Of a DNA stretch of 64,000 nt, positions 1 through 12,792 are shown piece after piece. A program made the position numbers and the translations under genes. Position 1 is the stretch's first letter. Each line of letters begins with the position of its first letter. The DNA lies in assembly GCF_023617245.1 (NCBI RefSeq), contig NZ_CP067396.1, forward strand, positions 2,108,001-2,172,000, in the 5' to 3' direction. Source of the DNA: Lysobacter enzymogenes (lineage in GTDB: Bacteria > Pseudomonadota > Gammaproteobacteria > Xanthomonadales > Xanthomonadaceae). Below the pieces are notes generated by a model. The model searched no databases. It was not told the origin of the DNA and saw only the letters and a list, made by a program, of their open reading frames with translations.

Positions 1-19
1 TCGCGTGGCGAGGGCGCGA

Positions 20-345
20 ATCGGCGGCTTCGGCGATAGCCTCGGGCTGTCGGTGACGTCGCATCGGTGAGTTTCGCTGGGTGTTGCGGTGTCGCGGTCG
101 CGGCTCGCGCCGCTCCTACAGGAGGATCGCGAGGCTTCGGGCTTGCCATGTAGGAGCGGCGCAAGCCGCGACCGCGCATCGGCGGCCGCGGCGATGGCCT
201 CGGGCTGTCGATGACGTCGCATTGATGGGTTTCGTCGGGTGTTGCGGTGTCGCGGTCGCGGCTCGCGCCGCTCCTACAGGAGGATCGCGAGGCTTCGGGC
301 TTGCCTTGTGGGAGCGGCGCGAGCCGCGACCGCGCATCGACAACG
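20..345. repeat. Tandem 158-bp duplication carrying two hairpin repeats
   Basis: A unit of about 158 bp is present roughly twice in direct tandem (one copy from 81, the next from 239, with a diverged lead-in from about 20). Each unit holds an inverted pair of the dispersed family-A repeat (core TGTAGGAGCGGCGC): arms 91-120/149-180 and 249-278/307-339. Copies differ by scattered point changes such as CATGTAGG versus CTTGTGGG in the right arm. There is no credible gene here. It lies just downstream of tilS, where such hairpins could act in transcript termination or 3'-end stability. Confidence 0.8.
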
Positions 346-355
346 GCGGCGCAAG

Positions 356-1657
356 CTACGGTTCCCATTCCAGCCGCGCCGCGCGTTCGCGCAGCCACGC
401 TTGCAGGCGCGCGGAGTAGAGCAGGTCGCCCGCGGCCAGCAGTTCGCCGTCGGCCGCGCTCAGCAGCGGCAAGCGTTCGCGTTCCCATGGCGGTACGCCC
501 AAGGCCTGCAGCGCGTGCTTGATGCTGTGGCGGTGGTCGCGGCCGGGCAGGGCGATGCGTTCGCCGCCGGCGCGCGGGTGCGCGCGCAGGGCGGCGTCGA
601 AGCGGTCGGTTCCGAGCAGATGCCAGCGACCGCCGCCCGGCAGCGCCAGCGGCGCGGCGCCGTCCCAGTCGGCGCGCCAGTCCGGCGGCAGCGGCGGGCG
701 TTGCGGCGCGGCGTGCAGCAGGTCGCGCCAGGCGCGCACGCGGGCGCCGTTCCAGGCGAATTCGGCGTCGGCGTCGGCGCGCGCGGACAGCAGTTCGGTG
801 TCGATCCGGGCCACGCCCTGCGCCGGTAGCGGCGGCAGGCCGAGCGCAGCGATCCAGCGCCGCAGCACCCGCGCGCGACGCGCCGGCGCCAGCGCGCGCA
901 GGGCGCTGCGCGAGAGCGCGTGCGGGTCGAGGCTGCGCGCCTGGGCCAGGGCCAGCGCGTCGCCCTCTTCGAGCAGGCCGGCCGCGTCTTCCTGCAAGCG
1001 CGCCGATTGCGCCAGCGCCGCCGGCGCCTGCGGCCAGCGTTCGCGCAGCAGCGGCAGCACGCGCTGGCGCAGGAAGTTGCGGTCGTAGCGGTCCTCGGCG
1101 TTGCTGGGGTCGTCGATCCAGCGCAGGCCGTGGTGCTGCGCGTAGGCCTCCAACTGCGCGCGCGATAGCGCCAGCAGCGGCCGCCACAAACGCCCGCGGC
1201 CGCACTCGCGCCATTCGCGCATCGCCGCCAGGCCGTCCGGACCGGAGCCGCGCAGCAAGCGCAGCAGCACGGTCTCGGCCTGATCGTCGCGGTGGTGCGC
1301 CAACGCCAGCACTTCGCCGTCGCCGAGGCCGGCGGCGAACGCGGCGTGGCGCGCGGCGCGCGCGGCGGCCTCGGGGCCGTCGCCGCCGTCGCGCGCAACC
1401 GATACCCGCGAAACGGTCAGTTCCAGGCCGTAGCCGGCGCAGACGTCGGCGCAATGCGCGGCCCAGGCGTCGGCCTGCGGATGCAGCCCGTGGTGCACGT
1501 GCCAGGCGCGCAGGCCGCGCGCGCGCGCCTGCGGCGAGGCCGCCAGCGCATGCAGCAGCGCGCTGGAATCCAGGCCGCCGCTGTAGCCCACGCACAACGG
1601 CGCGGCGGGCAGGGCGGCGAGGGCGGCGGGGAGCGCATCGGCGCCGGAGGCAGGCAT
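356..1657 (-). CDS. tilS: tRNA(Ile)-lysidine synthase TilS
   Basis: Cytoplasmic ATP-dependent ligase that attaches lysine to C34 of the CAU-anticodon tRNA-Ile, changing its codon reading from AUG to AUA and its charging from Met to Ile. The 433-residue product has the PP-loop ATP motif SGGLDSS at about residues 26-32, the conserved AHHRDDQAETVLLRLLRGSG segment near residue 120, and a C-terminal substrate-binding region ending LEWEP. Length matches the family. The ATG at 1657 puts the PP-loop about 25 residues in, as in homologues; the frame stays open far upstream but without TilS-like sequence. It is divergent from the old yellow enzyme gene, with a 106-bp shared promoter gap. Confidence 0.95.
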   Translation of the reverse strand: MPASGADALPAALAALPAAPLCVGYSGGLDSSALLHALAASPQARARGLRAWHVHHGLHPQADAWAAHCADVCAGYGLELTVSRVSVARDGGDGPEAAARAARHAAFAAGLGDGEVLALAHHRDDQAETVLLRLLRGSGPDGLAAMREWRECGRGRLWRPLLALSRAQLEAYAQHHGLRWIDDPSNAEDRYDRNFLRQRVLPLLRERWPQAPAALAQSARLQEDAAGLLEEGDALALAQARSLDPHALSRSALRALAPARRARVLRRWIAALGLPPLPAQGVARIDTELLSARADADAEFAWNGARVRAWRDLLHAAPQRPPLPPDWRADWDGAAPLALPGGGRWHLLGTDRFDAALRAHPRAGGERIALPGRDHRHSIKHALQALGVPPWERERLPLLSAADGELLAAGDLLYSARLQAWLRERAARLEWEP

Positions 1658-1763
1658 GCGCGCATGGTGCCACGGCAACGGGACGCAGCAACCCATGCGT
1701 GATGCTGCCCCGGCGCCGGGGCGCCTATACCTTGATTCGCGTTCCCATCGTGAGAGTCCCGTC

Positions 1764-2831
<1,068 letters not shown>

Positions 2832-2853
2832 GCCGTCGGCCTGAGCTGAACGT

Positions 2854-2941
2854 AAAGCGTCGGGCCTGAAGGCCCTGCCACGACAGCAAGCCCTCTCGGA
2901 GCTGGGCGCTGTCGTGGGAGGGCCTTCAGGCCCGACGCTTT
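2854..2941. repeat. Family-B inverted repeat (GGGCCTTCAGGCCC core)
   Basis: Two 34-bp arms (2854-2887 and 2908-2941) are reverse complements with one mismatch. The core is GTGGGAGGGCCTTCAGGCC. It lies between the convergent old yellow enzyme gene and the small membrane protein gene and could serve as a bidirectional terminator. The same family recurs at 10631, 33902, 43213 and 59031. Confidence 0.85.
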
Positions 2942-2945
2942 CCGC

Positions 2946-3689
2946 TCAGTTCGCGCCGTCGCCACCGCCCTGCGCGCAGGTTTTCGCGCGCATCCGCGCC
3001 GGTATCGCCTGGGTCGACGCCAAACCGGTCTTTTCCAGCGCCCGCGCATAGCGCCGGGCGAAACGCTCGGGATGGCAGGCCGGATCGAAGTACGACGGTC
3101 CCTGCGCCAGCACCAGCAGCGCGAGTTGTTCCTGTGCCGACAGCGACCGCAGCGGCAGGTCGAAGTACGCGCGCGCGGCCGCGTCGATGCCGACCGGGCC
3201 CTGGTCGGCGAAACGGTCGCGCTCCAACACGTAGTCGATCAAGCGCTCGCCGTCGTACTCGCGGCTCAGGCGGATCGCCAGCGCGGCCTGGGTCAGGTGC
3301 CAACGCAGCATGCCGGTGCGCGCCGGCAGCCAGGTTTGCCGGAGGCCGGCGACGCGATTCAGCAGTTGCTGGTCGGCGGCCACGCTGGCCGCGCGCCCAT
3401 CGCCGGGATCGGCGAACAGTTCGCGGGCGTAGCCGGGCGGACTCAGCCGGCGCACCCGGATCGGTCCGTGGCCGCCATGCAGGTTCCAGTAGAGCTGCCG
3501 CAGCGCGTCCGGATAGCGCTGTTGCGCTTGCGGCAAAGGCTCGCGCAGGTCCTTCAGCGCGTGCCAGTACAACGCATACGGCAATGCGAAGGGCGCCGCG
3601 GCGAAGGCGATCAGCAGCGCGCCGGCGACGATCGGCCAGCGTCGCCGGCGAGGCGCGCGGTCGCGTGTTGCGGTCGTGTCCCGGCTCAT
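2946..3689 (-). CDS. Membrane-anchored protein with degenerate GT51 (transglycosylase)-like C-terminal half
   Basis: Protein of 247 residues with a basic N terminus, one transmembrane segment at about 18-40 and an extracytoplasmic remainder. Residues about 150-225 contain LIDYVLERDRF, then GIDAAARAYFDLPLRSLSAQ, EQLALLVLAQGPSYFDP and ERFARRYARAL. This follows the end of the peptidoglycan glycosyltransferase fold of class A PBPs (YLN-fG-GieaAArrYF, aEaAlLAglp-P, RR--VL). The catalytic-Glu part of GT51 is not recognisable, so enzymatic activity is doubtful. Its ATG overlaps the stop of the upstream paralogue (ATGA), implying translational coupling. Function unknown; a scaffold or regulator of cell-wall synthesis would fit. 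Confidence 0.6.
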   Translation of the reverse strand: MSRDTTATRDRAPRRRRWPIVAGALLIAFAAAPFALPYALYWHALKDLREPLPQAQQRYPDALRQLYWNLHGGHGPIRVRRLSPPGYARELFADPGDGRAASVAADQQLLNRVAGLRQTWLPARTGMLRWHLTQAALAIRLSREYDGERLIDYVLERDRFADQGPVGIDAAARAYFDLPLRSLSAQEQLALLVLAQGPSYFDPACHPERFARRYARALEKTGLASTQAIPARMRAKTCAQGGGDGAN

Positions 3690-4471
3690 GCGCCGGGCGG
3701 GCAGTCGATGGGTTGCAACCGCGCCAGCGTCTGCGCCGACAACGCGGGCAGTTTGGGATCGCCGATGGTTTGCAACGCGTCGGCGTAGGCTTCACGGAAC
3801 GCCTGCGCATGGCAATGCGGGTCGCGATCACCGAGGCCGCGGTCGAGCAGGACCAGCACCGTCAATTCCTCGCGCGTGAGCCGTTCGACCGGCTGCGCGA
3901 AGTAGGCCAGCGCGGCTTGCTCCAGGGTGTCGCTGTCGCGGCCGTAATCGCCGGAGTCCAGCACCAGGTCGGCCATGCGCTCGGCCGGCCATTCGCGGCT
4001 GGAGCGGATGAACAGCGCCAGCGACTCGAATTGATGGTCGTAACTGAGCTGCTGCAACGCTTCTGCGTTGGAGCCTCCCGAAGGAGAGGGCGAAGGCGCG
4101 ATGATATGGGCATACCGCGCCTCGACGATCGCCGATCGGACCGCGCTGGAGGTCCAATCCACCAGCCGCAGATCGGCGGGTTCCTTGGCGAGCTCGCCGG
4201 GCCGCGCCAGATACGTCGCCACGGCCTCGAAGATCAGACCAGCGTAGCTGAAGATATTGAGCCGGCGCACGCTGATCGCGCTATCGCCGCCGCCCAAACT
4301 GCGCCACAAAATCTCGCGCGCCAACGCCGGATACTCGCGCCGCGGCTGCGGCAGCTGTTCCGGCAACATCGACGCGCCGTACCAATACGCGCCCTGCAGC
4401 AACAGGCACAGCGCCGCGAGGAGGGCGACCGCGCCGCCCCCGGCCCATTTGAAGAAGGTTCCCAGCGCCAT
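3686..4471 (-). CDS. Paralogous membrane-anchored GT51-like protein
   Basis: Protein of 261 residues with one N-terminal transmembrane helix (about 10-32). Near the C terminus, RMADLVLDSGDYGRD is followed by AALAYFAQPVERLTREELTV and a DPHCHAQAFREAYADAL tail. It aligns in order with the downstream protein and, more weakly, with the end of the GT51 domain. No ExxxF-type catalytic motif is seen. It starts at ATG 4471 behind GGAGAG and is translationally coupled by ATGA to its paralogue. The pair looks like a local duplication that diverged strongly. Role unknown. Confidence 0.55.
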   Translation of the reverse strand: MALGTFFKWAGGGAVALLAALCLLLQGAYWYGASMLPEQLPQPRREYPALAREILWRSLGGGDSAISVRRLNIFSYAGLIFEAVATYLARPGELAKEPADLRLVDWTSSAVRSAIVEARYAHIIAPSPSPSGGSNAEALQQLSYDHQFESLALFIRSSREWPAERMADLVLDSGDYGRDSDTLEQAALAYFAQPVERLTREELTVLVLLDRGLGDRDPHCHAQAFREAYADALQTIGDPKLPALSAQTLARLQPIDCPPGA

Positions 4472-4534
4472 CCGTGGCTCTCCGTCGTCGTGCCGCGCTC
4501 AGGCGGCGTCAGAGATCGCAGGCCTCACGCGGCC

Positions 4535-5494
4535 TCAGGCGGCTTCGTACGCGCCGTAGCCGCGCAGCCGCTCGTAGCGCCGCTGCAGCAGCTCAGGCAC
4601 CGGCACGTTCTCGAGCGCGTCGAGTTCGTTGAGCAGCACCGCTTTCAGGCGCGTGGCCATCTGCTTGGGATTGCGGTGCGCGCCGCCGATCGGCTCGCGC
4701 ACGATCTTGTCGATCAGGCCCAGCTCGGACAGGCGCTTGGCGGTCAGGCCGAGCTGCTCGGCCGCGTCCTTGGCCTTCTCGGCGGTCTTCCACAGGATCG
4801 AGGCGCAGCCTTCCGGGGTGATCACCGAGTAGGTGCTGTATTCCAGCATCAAGGTGCGGTCGCCGACGCCGATGGCCAACGCGCCGCCGGAGCCGCCTTC
4901 GCCGATCACGGTGCAGATCACCGGGATCTTGAGCTCGGCCATCTCCAGCAGGTTGCGCGCGATCGCCTCGGACTGGCCGCGCTCTTCGGCGTCGATGCCG
5001 GGCCAGGCGCCGGCGGTGTCGATGAAGGTCAGCAGCGGCAGGCCGAAACGCTCGGCCAGCTTCATCAGCCGCAGCGCCTTGCGGTAGCCCTCCGGGCGCG
5101 GCATGCCGAAGTTGCGCTTGATCTTGCTCTTGGTGTCGCGGCCCTTCTGGTGGCCGATCACCACCACGCTGCGGCCGCCGATGCGGGCCAGGCCGCCGAC
5201 GATGGCGTTGTCGTCGGCGAAGGCGCGGTCGCCGGCCAGTTCCTGGAACTCGTCGCACATCACCCGCACGTAGTCGAGCGTGTACGGCCGCGCCGGGTGG
5301 CGGGCGAGCTGGGAAATCTGCCACGACGAGAGATCGCGGAAGATCTGCGCGGTGCGCAGGCGCAGCTTGTCCTGCAGGGCGTGGATTTCGGTGTCGATGT
5401 CGACCGCCGGGCCGCTGCTGGCATGGCGCAGCTCCTGGATCTTGGCTTCCAGGTCGGCGATGGGCTGCTCGAAGTCGAGGTAATTGGGGTTCAT
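4535..5494 (-). CDS. accA: Acetyl-CoA carboxylase carboxyltransferase subunit alpha
   Basis: Alpha subunit of the carboxyltransferase of acetyl-CoA carboxylase, forming malonyl-CoA with AccD in fatty-acid synthesis. The 319-residue product has the family N terminus (NYLDFEQPIADLEAKI), the crotonase-fold segments FIDTAGAWPGIDAEERGQSE and VICTVIGEGGSGGALAIGVG, and the LEYSTYSVITPEGCASILWK region. Length equals the E. coli protein. It follows dnaE on the same strand, as in most gammaproteobacteria, but a 260-bp gap with an inverted repeat lies between them. The start codon has only a weak ribosome site. Confidence 0.97.
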   Translation of the reverse strand: MNPNYLDFEQPIADLEAKIQELRHASSGPAVDIDTEIHALQDKLRLRTAQIFRDLSSWQISQLARHPARPYTLDYVRVMCDEFQELAGDRAFADDNAIVGGLARIGGRSVVVIGHQKGRDTKSKIKRNFGMPRPEGYRKALRLMKLAERFGLPLLTFIDTAGAWPGIDAEERGQSEAIARNLLEMAELKIPVICTVIGEGGSGGALAIGVGDRTLMLEYSTYSVITPEGCASILWKTAEKAKDAAEQLGLTAKRLSELGLIDKIVREPIGGAHRNPKQMATRLKAVLLNELDALENVPVPELLQRRYERLRGYGAYEAA

Positions 5495-5572
5495 GCGTAG
5501 GCCATGGGCCGGGGAAGGGCACAGTCTAGCCTAGCCGGCCGGACCGTACCGATAGGCATGGGGCGGGTACGG

Positions 5573-5755
5573 AAAAGTGAGAAGTGAGCGGGGAGAAGTG
5601 AGGAGTGAGCGGGGTCGCAGCTTGTGCTGGCGGTTCGCTCGTCCGTGGCTTCGGCGGTGCGGCCGGCGAGGCGAGTGCGGGGCTGGGAAGCGGTGGAGAA
5701 GGAGCGAGCTCGCCGCTTTCGCTCACTCCTCACTCCTCTCCGCTCGCTCCTGCCC

Positions 5756-5762
<7 letters not shown>
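5573..5762. repeat. Family-C inverted repeat of GAGTGAG-type heptamers
   Basis: Left arm (about 5573-5618) is built of repeated AAGTGAG/GAGTGAG units, and the right arm (about 5719-5762) is its imperfect reverse complement; the roughly 100 bp between holds no gene. The right arm runs into dnaE, so the last codons of dnaE (Glu plus stop) are read from a repeat unit GAGTGA. A compact copy of the same family lies at 11404-11489. Confidence 0.75.
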
Positions 5763-9382
<3,620 letters not shown>

Positions 9383-9614
9383 GCGTACCGGTTCTGCGGC
9401 CGTGCCGGGGGCAGCTCGTGCCGGGCATCGCGCGCCTTGGCGGCGGGAGCCCGGGACGGCAGTCGGCACGGCGGGGAAAGTGCCGGATTGCAGGGTATCA
9501 GCCCGGCGCCGTGGGGCAAGGCTTGACACGGCGCGATCGCCGGCGCGCGGCCGATCTCACCGGATTGGGAATCGTGCGGCGCGCGGTTGGGCGCGCGGAT
9601 GCCGGACCCGGCGA

Positions 9615-9795
9615 CTGTAGGAGCGGCGCAAGCCGCGACCGCGGGGCGGCCGGTCGCGTCGGCGGCGACGCCATCGCTTACGCAGAGCACCGCCCGATCG
9701 CTGGTTGCGCGGCAACCTCGCGAGCCGCGAACGCTCGAGCCGCGGTCGCGACGCAATCGGTCGCCCCGCGGTCGCGGCTTGCGCCGCTCCTACAG
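9615..9795. repeat. Family-A inverted repeat between dnaE and the DUF1232 gene
   Basis: The gap 9383-9836 (454 bp) has no credible gene. It holds a family-A pair with arms at about 9615-9646 (CTGTAGGAGCGGCGCAAGCC) and 9764-9795 (its reverse complement), with a G/C-rich spacer containing further partial copies. The dnaE promoter should lie at about 9383-9540, but I see no strong hexamers. Confidence 0.8.
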
Positions 9796-9836
9796 GGAGC
9801 CGGTGCAGGAGCGCGGTGGCGGGCCGCGCCTTGCGT

Positions 9837-10466
9837 TCACGCGATCCGGAACACCGGCTCGGGCGTGCGTCCGTTGGCGTAGTGGCTGTCGCTGACCCGG
9901 GCGTGGTGCTGCAGCAGCGCCAGTTCGGCGAGCCGGTCGCGCGCCCAGGCCGCGCGCTGCGCTTCGGCGTCGCCGGAGGGATGCTCCAGCCGCCGGTAGG
10001 CGCAGAAGTCGCGGTAGTCCTCGGCTTCGGCGGCGAACGCCGGCCACGCCAGTTCCACCAGCAGCACGTCGTCGAGCAGGCCCAGCAGCGGCACCCGGTC
10101 GGGAATCAGGTCCTCGTCCTGGTCGACATAGGCGAACAGGCGCTCCAGCCGCCGGCGCAGCGCCGGCTCGCAGTTCCAGGCCGGGTCGGCGGCCATCGTG
10201 CGCAGCTCCTGCAGGCAGCGCAGGCGCTCGTCGACCACATGCCGGGCCTGCTCCGGCGCCAGCGCGGCCAGCCATGCGGCCAGCCGCTGCAGGCGGTCGG
10301 CGTCGACCCGGGCGGCATCGGGGTGGAGTTCGTGCAGCAGCGCATCGAAGGCGGCGATCGCCGCCGGACGCAGGGCCATGGCCGGCTCGTAGGGCTGCAG
10401 GTGGTGCGGCGGCGCGCGTTCGAACGGCAGCGGTTCGGCGGTCGGGGTGGGGTGAGGCATGCGCAT
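9837..10466 (-). CDS. DUF1232 (YkvA-like) domain protein
   Basis: Protein of 209 residues. The segment LFAYVDQDEDLIPDRVPLLGLLDDVLLVELA matches the DUF1232 signature (P-DliPD-iP--G-lDD--v), here with D-E-D in place of the leading Pro. The N-terminal half is helical and Leu/Ala/Arg-rich with no signal peptide. Biochemical role of the family is not known; many members are small membrane proteins, but this one is soluble-looking and longer. ATG 10466 has GAGG six bases upstream; a second in-frame ATG follows at 10460. Flanked by repeats on both sides, so probably transcribed alone. Confidence 0.7.
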   Translation of the reverse strand: MRMPHPTPTAEPLPFERAPPHHLQPYEPAMALRPAAIAAFDALLHELHPDAARVDADRLQRLAAWLAALAPEQARHVVDERLRCLQELRTMAADPAWNCEPALRRRLERLFAYVDQDEDLIPDRVPLLGLLDDVLLVELAWPAFAAEAEDYRDFCAYRRLEHPSGDAEAQRAAWARDRLAELALLQHHARVSDSHYANGRTPEPVFRIA

Positions 10467-10630
10467 GGAACACCTCGCGTCCGGCCGATTCGGGGGCGGG
10501 GAGGTTCGCGTCGTGGGCCGGGGAACGACGCGGACCGGTGCGTTGGGAGGATGGCCAACGATGCGCCTGCCGCGAGTCTGCGCGCGAGGGTCTGAAGTCG
10601 CTGTGACCTGTGGCACGCCTGGGCGTTCAG

Positions 10631-10728
10631 GCGGTTGTAGTGGGAGGGCCTTCAGGCCCGATGCCTTTGTTCCAAGCCGCGGCGATCTGAAACCAGAGCA
10701 TCGGGCCTGAAGGCCCTCCCACAACCGC
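10631..10728. repeat. Family-B inverted repeat
   Basis: Arms 10631-10664 and 10698-10728 carry the GGGAGGGCCTTCAGGCCCGA core in opposite orientation. The spacer contains GCGGCGATCTG, which is also conserved in the copies at 33902 and 43213. It lies just downstream of rnhB. The rest of the gap 10467-10763 shows no gene. Confidence 0.85.
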
Positions 10729-10763
10729 CCGGGCTTCGGGCCCGGAGCCCGGCCATCGCCGCC

Positions 10764-11372
10764 TCAGAACAGCGAACGCTGCTCGGTCTCGATCCGCACC
10801 GGCGCGAAGCTGCGCCGATGCTGCGGGCACGGGCCGTGCGCGCGCAGCGCCGCCAGGTGCGCGGCGGTGGAATAGCCCTTGTGGCGGTCGAAGCCGTACT
10901 GCGGCCAATCCTGGTGCAGCTGCGCCATCCACCGGTCGCGCGCGACCTTGGCCAGGATCGAGGCGGCCATGATCGCCGGTTCGAGCGCGTCGCCGCCGAC
11001 CAGCGCCTCGCCGCGGCAGGGCAGGTCGCGCGGCAGGTGGTTGCCGTCCACCCGCGCCAGCTCGGCCTGCGGCGCAAGCGCCAGCAGCGCGCGGCGCATG
11101 CCGGCCATGGTCGCCTGGAAGATGTTGATGCGGTCGATCTCCTCGACCTCGACGAACTCGATCCGCCACGCCAGCGCGCGTTCCTGGATCAGCGGGAACA
11201 GCGCGTCGCGCTTGCGTTCGCTGAGCTTCTTGGAATCGTCCAGGCCGTCGATGCGGCGGCGCGGGTTGAGGATCACCGCGGCCACCGCGACCGGCCCGGC
11301 CAGCGGGCCGCGGCCGGCTTCGTCGACGCCGGCGATGAGGCGGGAGCGGCGGGCGGTGGTGGGGGCGGTCAC
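10764..11372 (-). CDS. rnhB: Ribonuclease HII
   Basis: Removes RNA from RNA-DNA hybrids, including single ribonucleotides misincorporated in DNA. The 202-residue protein has the metal-binding start GVDEAGRGPLAGPV (adjacent Asp and Glu near residues 16-18), LDDSKKLSERKR, the mid Asp in ARVDGNHLPRDL and the final catalytic Asp region MAASILAKVARDRWM. Start codon is GTG at 11372. It follows lpxB in the conserved lpxA-lpxB-rnhB-dnaE order, although a family-C repeat now fills the 146-bp gap from lpxB. Confidence 0.96.
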   Translation of the reverse strand: MTAPTTARRSRLIAGVDEAGRGPLAGPVAVAAVILNPRRRIDGLDDSKKLSERKRDALFPLIQERALAWRIEFVEVEEIDRINIFQATMAGMRRALLALAPQAELARVDGNHLPRDLPCRGEALVGGDALEPAIMAASILAKVARDRWMAQLHQDWPQYGFDRHKGYSTAAHLAALRAHGPCPQHRRSFAPVRIETEQRSLF

Positions 11373-11403
11373 GGGCGGCGGGTTTCAGTGAGGAATGGAG
11401 AGC

Positions 11404-11489
11404 GAGGAGTGAGCGTGGAGGAGTGAGGAGCGAGCAAAAGCAGAGCGTCGCGCTTTCGCTCGCTCCTCACTCCTCCACGCTCACTACTC
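11404..11489. repeat. Family-C inverted repeat, compact copy
   Basis: Arms of about 32 bp (11404-11435 and 11458-11489) are nearly perfect reverse complements built of GGAGTGAG/GGAGCGAG units, with a 22-bp loop. It separates lpxB from rnhB and could form a very stable RNA hairpin in their shared transcript, possibly attenuating rnhB or stabilising the lpx mRNA. Confidence 0.85.
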
Positions 11490-11518
11490 AAAAGTCTAAT
11501 CCAGACGCAGACGCGGGC

Positions 11519-12760
11519 TCACGCCGTCGCCCCGGCGCTCTCGCCGATCAGCTCGACGATCGCGTCGGCCGCGCGCGCGGAGGCGTCGCGCTTGAGCTCC
11601 AGGTGGATGCGCTGGAACTTGGGCAGCAGCGCGGCGCCGGCGGCGGGGTCGCGCAGCCAGCGCAGGACCGCGCCGGCGAGATTCTCCGGGGTGCAGTCGT
11701 GCTGCATCAGCTCGGGCACGACCGGTTCGCCGGCGAGCACGTTGGGCAGGGCGTAATGGTCGACCTTGAGCATGCCCAGGCGCTTGACCAGGGCGTAGGT
11801 CAGCGGCGAGACCTTGTAGGCCACCACCATCGGCCGCTTGGCCAGCATCGCCTCCAGGGTGGCGGTGCCCGAGGCCAGCAGCACCGCGTCGCTGGCGACC
11901 ATCACCGTGCGCGCGCCGCGGTCGACGATGCGCAGCGCGCGGCGCACCCGCGCGCCGTCGGGATGGGCGTCGAGGATGCGCTCGAACGCGCCGCGCGCGC
12001 GCGCGCTGGCCATCGGCGCGACGATGCCCAGGCGCGGTTCGGCCGCCAGCAGCACCGCCGCGGCGGCGATGAAGTCCGCCGCCAGGGTCTCGATCTCGCC
12101 GACCCGCGAACCCGGCAGCATCGCCAGGATCGGCGCCTCGTCGTCCAGGCCCAGGGTCATGCGCGCGCCGTCGCGGTCGGGATGGATCGGCATCTCGTCG
12201 GCCAGCGGATGGCCGACGAAGCGCGCGTCCACGCCGTATTCGGCGTAGATCGGCGGTTCCATCGGGAACAGGCACAGCACCCGGTCGGCGCTGCGTCCGA
12301 TCTTCTGCGCGCGCTTGCGCCGCCACGCCCACACCGACGGGCTGACGTAGTGCACGGTGCGCACGCCGCGCTGCTTGAGCCAGCGCTCCACGCCGAGATT
12401 GAAGTCGGGCGCGTCGATGCCGATGAAGGCGTCGGGCTTCCAATCGAGGATGCGCTGGCGCACGTCGCGGCGCAGGCGCAGCAGCCGTGGCAGGTGCTTG
12501 AGCACTTCCGACAGGCCCATCACCGCCAGTTCGCCGGCGTCGAACCAGGTGTCCATGCCGGCCGCGCGCATCTGCTCGCCGCCGATGCCGACGAACTCGG
12601 CGCCGGGATGGCGCCGGCGCAGTTCCTCGATCAGCCCGGCGCCGAGCAGGTCGCCGGAAGCCTCGCCGGCGATCAGGGCGAAACGCGGCGGCGGCGGGGG
12701 CGCGGCGGGGAAGATCTGGTCGATGGCGGCGGCGATGGGGGCGGGCGCAGGGGCGTTCAT
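11519..12760 (-). CDS. lpxB: Lipid-A-disaccharide synthase
   Basis: GT19 glycosyltransferase at the inner membrane that joins UDP-2,3-diacylglucosamine and lipid X to make lipid A disaccharide. The 413-residue product shows ALIAGEASGDLLGAGLIEEL at residues about 27-46, FVGIGGEQMRAAGMD, a central PSVWAWRRKRAQKI and FPMEPPIYAEYGVDARFVGH region, and ILAMLPGSRVGEIETLA. A short Ala/Pro-rich leader precedes the core. Last gene of the fabZ-lpxA-orf-lpxB run; a small unrelated gene separates it from lpxA. Confidence 0.96.
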   Translation of the reverse strand: MNAPAPAPIAAAIDQIFPAAPPPPPRFALIAGEASGDLLGAGLIEELRRRHPGAEFVGIGGEQMRAAGMDTWFDAGELAVMGLSEVLKHLPRLLRLRRDVRQRILDWKPDAFIGIDAPDFNLGVERWLKQRGVRTVHYVSPSVWAWRRKRAQKIGRSADRVLCLFPMEPPIYAEYGVDARFVGHPLADEMPIHPDRDGARMTLGLDDEAPILAMLPGSRVGEIETLAADFIAAAAVLLAAEPRLGIVAPMASARARGAFERILDAHPDGARVRRALRIVDRGARTVMVASDAVLLASGTATLEAMLAKRPMVVAYKVSPLTYALVKRLGMLKVDHYALPNVLAGEPVVPELMQHDCTPENLAGAVLRWLRDPAAGAALLPKFQRIHLELKRDASARAADAIVELIGESAGATA

Positions 12761-12792
12761 CGGGGGATGGGGCGCTCTTGGACGTGGCGCCG

